A DNA stretch of 51,913 bases from an uncultured Eubacteriales bacterium (GTDB taxonomy: Bacteria > Bacillota > Clostridia > Oscillospirales > Oscillospiraceae). Of the stretch, positions 50,006-51,913 are shown piece after piece. Below the pieces are notes generated by a model. It saw only the letters and a program-made list of their open reading frames with translations, did not search any database and was not told where the DNA came from. Positions within the stretch are counted from its first letter, which is position 1, and each line of letters opens with the position of its first letter. The stretch lies in the NCBI GenBank assembly GCA_902475855.1, contig CABSBF010000012.1:1-51913 (forward strand). The letters are read 5' to 3'. Position numbers and translations under genes: made by a program.

Positions 50006-51720
50006 ATCTGAAGATCAACGGAATCCCTGTGAAGGCCGAGGAGCATATGACAATCCTGGCGGCCGCGGCTTCTGTCGGAATTACAATTCCCACACTGTGC
50101 TATCTCAAGGACATCAACGAGATCGGTGCCTGCCGGGTGTGTGTTGTGGAGATTGCGGGGAACGAACGCCTGCAATCCGCCTGCACAGCCACCGTCAGCG
50201 AGGGAATGGAGGTCTATACCAACAGCCCGAAGGTGCGCGAGGCGCGCCGCATCAATGTGGAGCTCATCCTCTCTCAGCATAATGATCACTGCGCCTCCTG
50301 CGTGCGCAGCGGCAACTGCACGCTGCAAACGCTCTGTAACGACCTCGGCATCACGGAGGAGCATTTCGAAAAGCAGCTTCCGAAGAATCGCTGGAGCCGC
50401 AGCTTCCCGCTGGTACGCGATGCGGCAAAATGCGTCAAGTGTATGCGCTGTGTGCAGATTTGCGACCGAGTGCAGGATCTGCACATCTGGGACGTGTCCA
50501 AAACAGGCTCGCGCACGACGATAGACGTCTCCAAAAACCGCTTCATCAGCGAGTCGGACTGCTCACTGTGCGGCCAGTGCATTACGCACTGCCCTGTTGG
50601 GGCCTTGCAGGAGCGAGACGACACGCAGAAGGTGTTCTCAGCGCTTGCCGACCCGGAGAAGATTACCGTTGTTCAGATCGCGCCCGCGGTACGCGCCTCA
50701 TGGGGCGAGGCATTCGGCCTGCCTCCCAAAACGGCGACTGCGGGACGTCTGGTCGCCGCCCTGCGCACAATGGGCTTTGACTATATTTTTGACACCGATT
50801 TTTCTGCCGACCTGACTATTATGGAGGAGGGAAGCGAATTCTTGCAGCGCCTGCGCGAGCACGGAACGCTGCCGATGTTCACCTCCTGCTGCCCCGGCTG
50901 GGTTCGCTTTGTCAAGTCGCAGTTCCCGGAGTTTACGGACAACCTTTCCACGGCAAAGTCGCCGCAGCAGATGTTCGGCGCAGTGGCAAAGTCTTATTAT
51001 GCAAAGCTGCTCGGCGTGGAGCCGGAGCGCATCTGCTGTGTATCCGTCATGCCCTGCATTGCCAAAAAGCATGAGTGCGCCCTGCCGAACATGAATGATG
51101 CCGGAGCCGGGCAGGATGTGGATGTGGTTCTTACCACGCGCGAAGTTACCCGCCTGATTCGTGCGGAGCACATCCGCCCGGAAACGCTGCCGGAGGAGCC
51201 GTTTGATCAGCCGCTCGGCACGGCGACGGGCGCCGGAGTGATCTTCGGTGCGACCGGCGGCGTAATGGAGGCCGCGCTGCGCTCTGCCTATTACCTTGTG
51301 ACCGGCAACAATCCGGATCCGGATGCGTTCTCTGCGGTGCGCGGTACGGACGGCTGGAAGGAAGCAACCTTCAATTTGGCCGGAACGCCGCTGCGTGTTG
51401 CCGTTGTCAGCGGGCTCGGCAACACTCGCCGCCTGATGGAGGCCATCCGAAGCGGCCGCGTGTCCTACGACTTTGTGGAGATCATGGCCTGCCCCGGCGG
51501 CTGCGCAGGCGGTGGTGGGCAGCCTGTTCACGACGGACTGGAGCTTGCCGCAGAGCGTGCGGATGTGCTTTATGGGCTCGACCGGGAGAATTCTCTGCGG
51601 TTCTCACATGAGAACCCGGCGGTGCTGGCATGCTACCGGGACTTCTTCGGCCAGCCGCTTTCAGAAAAGGCGCATCATCTTCTGCATACTGACCACCGCG
51701 CGTGGGATATGCCGAAATAG
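49999..51720 (+). CDS. [FeFe] hydrogenase catalytic subunit (HydA-like, multi-cluster)
   Basis: 573 residues. N-terminal [2Fe-2S] domain (C34, C45, C48, C62), then the His-ligated [4Fe-4S] (HNDHCASCVRSGNC) and two [4Fe-4S] clusters (CVKCMRCVQIC, CSLCGQCITHCPVG). H-cluster signatures: L1 TSCCPGW, L2 MPCIAKKHE, L3 MACPGGCAGGGGQP, all with the expected cysteines. Makes or oxidises H2 using electrons from its flavoprotein partner. Maturation genes (hydEFG) are not in this window. AGGGAGG lies before the ATG at 49999. Confidence 0.96.
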   Translation: MVNLKINGIPVKAEEHMTILAAAASVGITIPTLCYLKDINEIGACRVCVVEIAGNERLQSACTATVSEGMEVYTNSPKVREARRINVELILSQHNDHCASCVRSGNCTLQTLCNDLGITEEHFEKQLPKNRWSRSFPLVRDAAKCVKCMRCVQICDRVQDLHIWDVSKTGSRTTIDVSKNRFISESDCSLCGQCITHCPVGALQERDDTQKVFSALADPEKITVVQIAPAVRASWGEAFGLPPKTATAGRLVAALRTMGFDYIFDTDFSADLTIMEEGSEFLQRLREHGTLPMFTSCCPGWVRFVKSQFPEFTDNLSTAKSPQQMFGAVAKSYYAKLLGVEPERICCVSVMPCIAKKHECALPNMNDAGAGQDVDVVLTTREVTRLIRAEHIRPETLPEEPFDQPLGTATGAGVIFGATGGVMEAALRSAYYLVTGNNPDPDAFSAVRGTDGWKEATFNLAGTPLRVAVVSGLGNTRRLMEAIRSGRVSYDFVEIMACPGGCAGGGGQPVHDGLELAAERADVLYGLDRENSLRFSHENPAVLACYRDFFGQPLSEKAHHLLHTDHRAWDMPK

Positions 51721-51733
51721 AAAGGAGAAAATG

Positions 51734-51913
51734 ATGAGTAAAAAAGGACGCGACTGGTTGCTCAAGGCGCTGTTTTTGCTGCTGGTTTCCGGGAATCTTC
51801 TAGTGCTCAGCGTGTTTTTCGGACTCGGCGGCGCCAGTGCATTGACAACGGTGTTTATCTTGTTAGGAATTGCGCTGCTCTTTGGCGGCCTCTTCCTCGG
51901 GATCAACGGCTTT
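51734..51913 (+). CDS. Small membrane protein, 3' end beyond the window
   Basis: 60 codons visible. The second ATG (51734) is six bases after AAAGGAG and is preferred over the one at 51731. A short basic N-terminus (MSKKGRDW) is followed by two hydrophobic stretches (LLKALFLLLVSGNLLVLSVFF and ALTTVFILLGIALLFGGLFLG). It starts 14 bases after the hydrogenase stop, so it is probably part of the same operon. No family recognised. Confidence 0.65.
   Translation, partial: MSKKGRDWLLKALFLLLVSGNLLVLSVFFGLGGASALTTVFILLGIALLFGGLFLGINGF

Overview
The window reads as a chromosomal segment of an anaerobic, spore-forming Gram-positive of the class Clostridia, most like the Oscillospiraceae group. The reasons are the Firmicutes gene orders (rplGB-rpsL-rpsG-fusA-tuf, infC-rpmI-rplT, the sporulation pair ytfI-ytfJ/gerW), an LTA-synthase-type enzyme, an [FeFe] hydrogenase, strong AGGAGG ribosome sites, sigma-A type promoters and a fairly GC-rich coding style. 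I see no phage, insertion sequence, CRISPR array, tRNA or rRNA.

Layout. 1-8.8 kb: end of a cation efflux gene, then a tight operon secA - pgeF - lipoprotein solute-binding protein - LTA-synthase-like enzyme, closed by a perfect bidirectional terminator. 8.8-11.4 kb (minus): a TetM/EF-G-like ribosomal GTPase fused to a YacP/Rae1-like NYN nuclease. 11.5-13.7 kb: a TIGR00300-type (archaeal ornithine cyclodeaminase-like) enzyme and, convergent to it, ytfI-gerW. 13.8-18.9 kb: a small Cys-rich protein, then the str operon from a consensus promoter; EF-Tu carries an unusual insertion in its G domain. 19.3-26.3 kb: a purine/nucleoside uptake and deamination island (BMP lipoprotein, double ATPase, two permeases, guanine deaminase) facing a GntR/UTRA regulator. 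26.4-28.2 kb: an unknown Cys-rich protein and the infC-rpmI-rplT operon, where infC appears to start at an AUC codon behind an attenuator.

28.2-36.2 kb: a fatty-acid/polyketide-like operon (fabD, accD, accA, an atypical ACP, a fused double ketosynthase, fabG, fabZ, a cysteine-rich flavoprotein, a lipoprotein). It has no enoyl reductase, FabH, AccB or AccC beside it. 36.2-38.0 kb: murI, a small DUF6514-like gene and nrdR. 38.0-44.8 kb: membrane proteins, an XRE regulator behind a run of five small hairpins, a MATE exporter, and a very large MacB-like ABC ATPase-permease with three 64-residue repeats. 44.8-48.0 kb: HAD hydrolase, DegV, TetR regulator, D-2-hydroxyacid dehydrogenase. 48.1-51.9 kb: a two-gene NAD(P)H-linked [FeFe] hydrogenase (GltD/NuoF-like flavoprotein plus HydA) and the start of a small membrane protein.

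Most of the window is housekeeping (protein export, translation, envelope, fatty acid, redox). The parts most worth following up are the GTPase-nuclease fusion, the ketosynthase fusion with its operon, the EF-Tu insertion, the possible HAD-like domain on the LTA synthase, the non-canonical infC start, and the tandem-hairpin region. All assignments come from reading the sequence; no database search was run.
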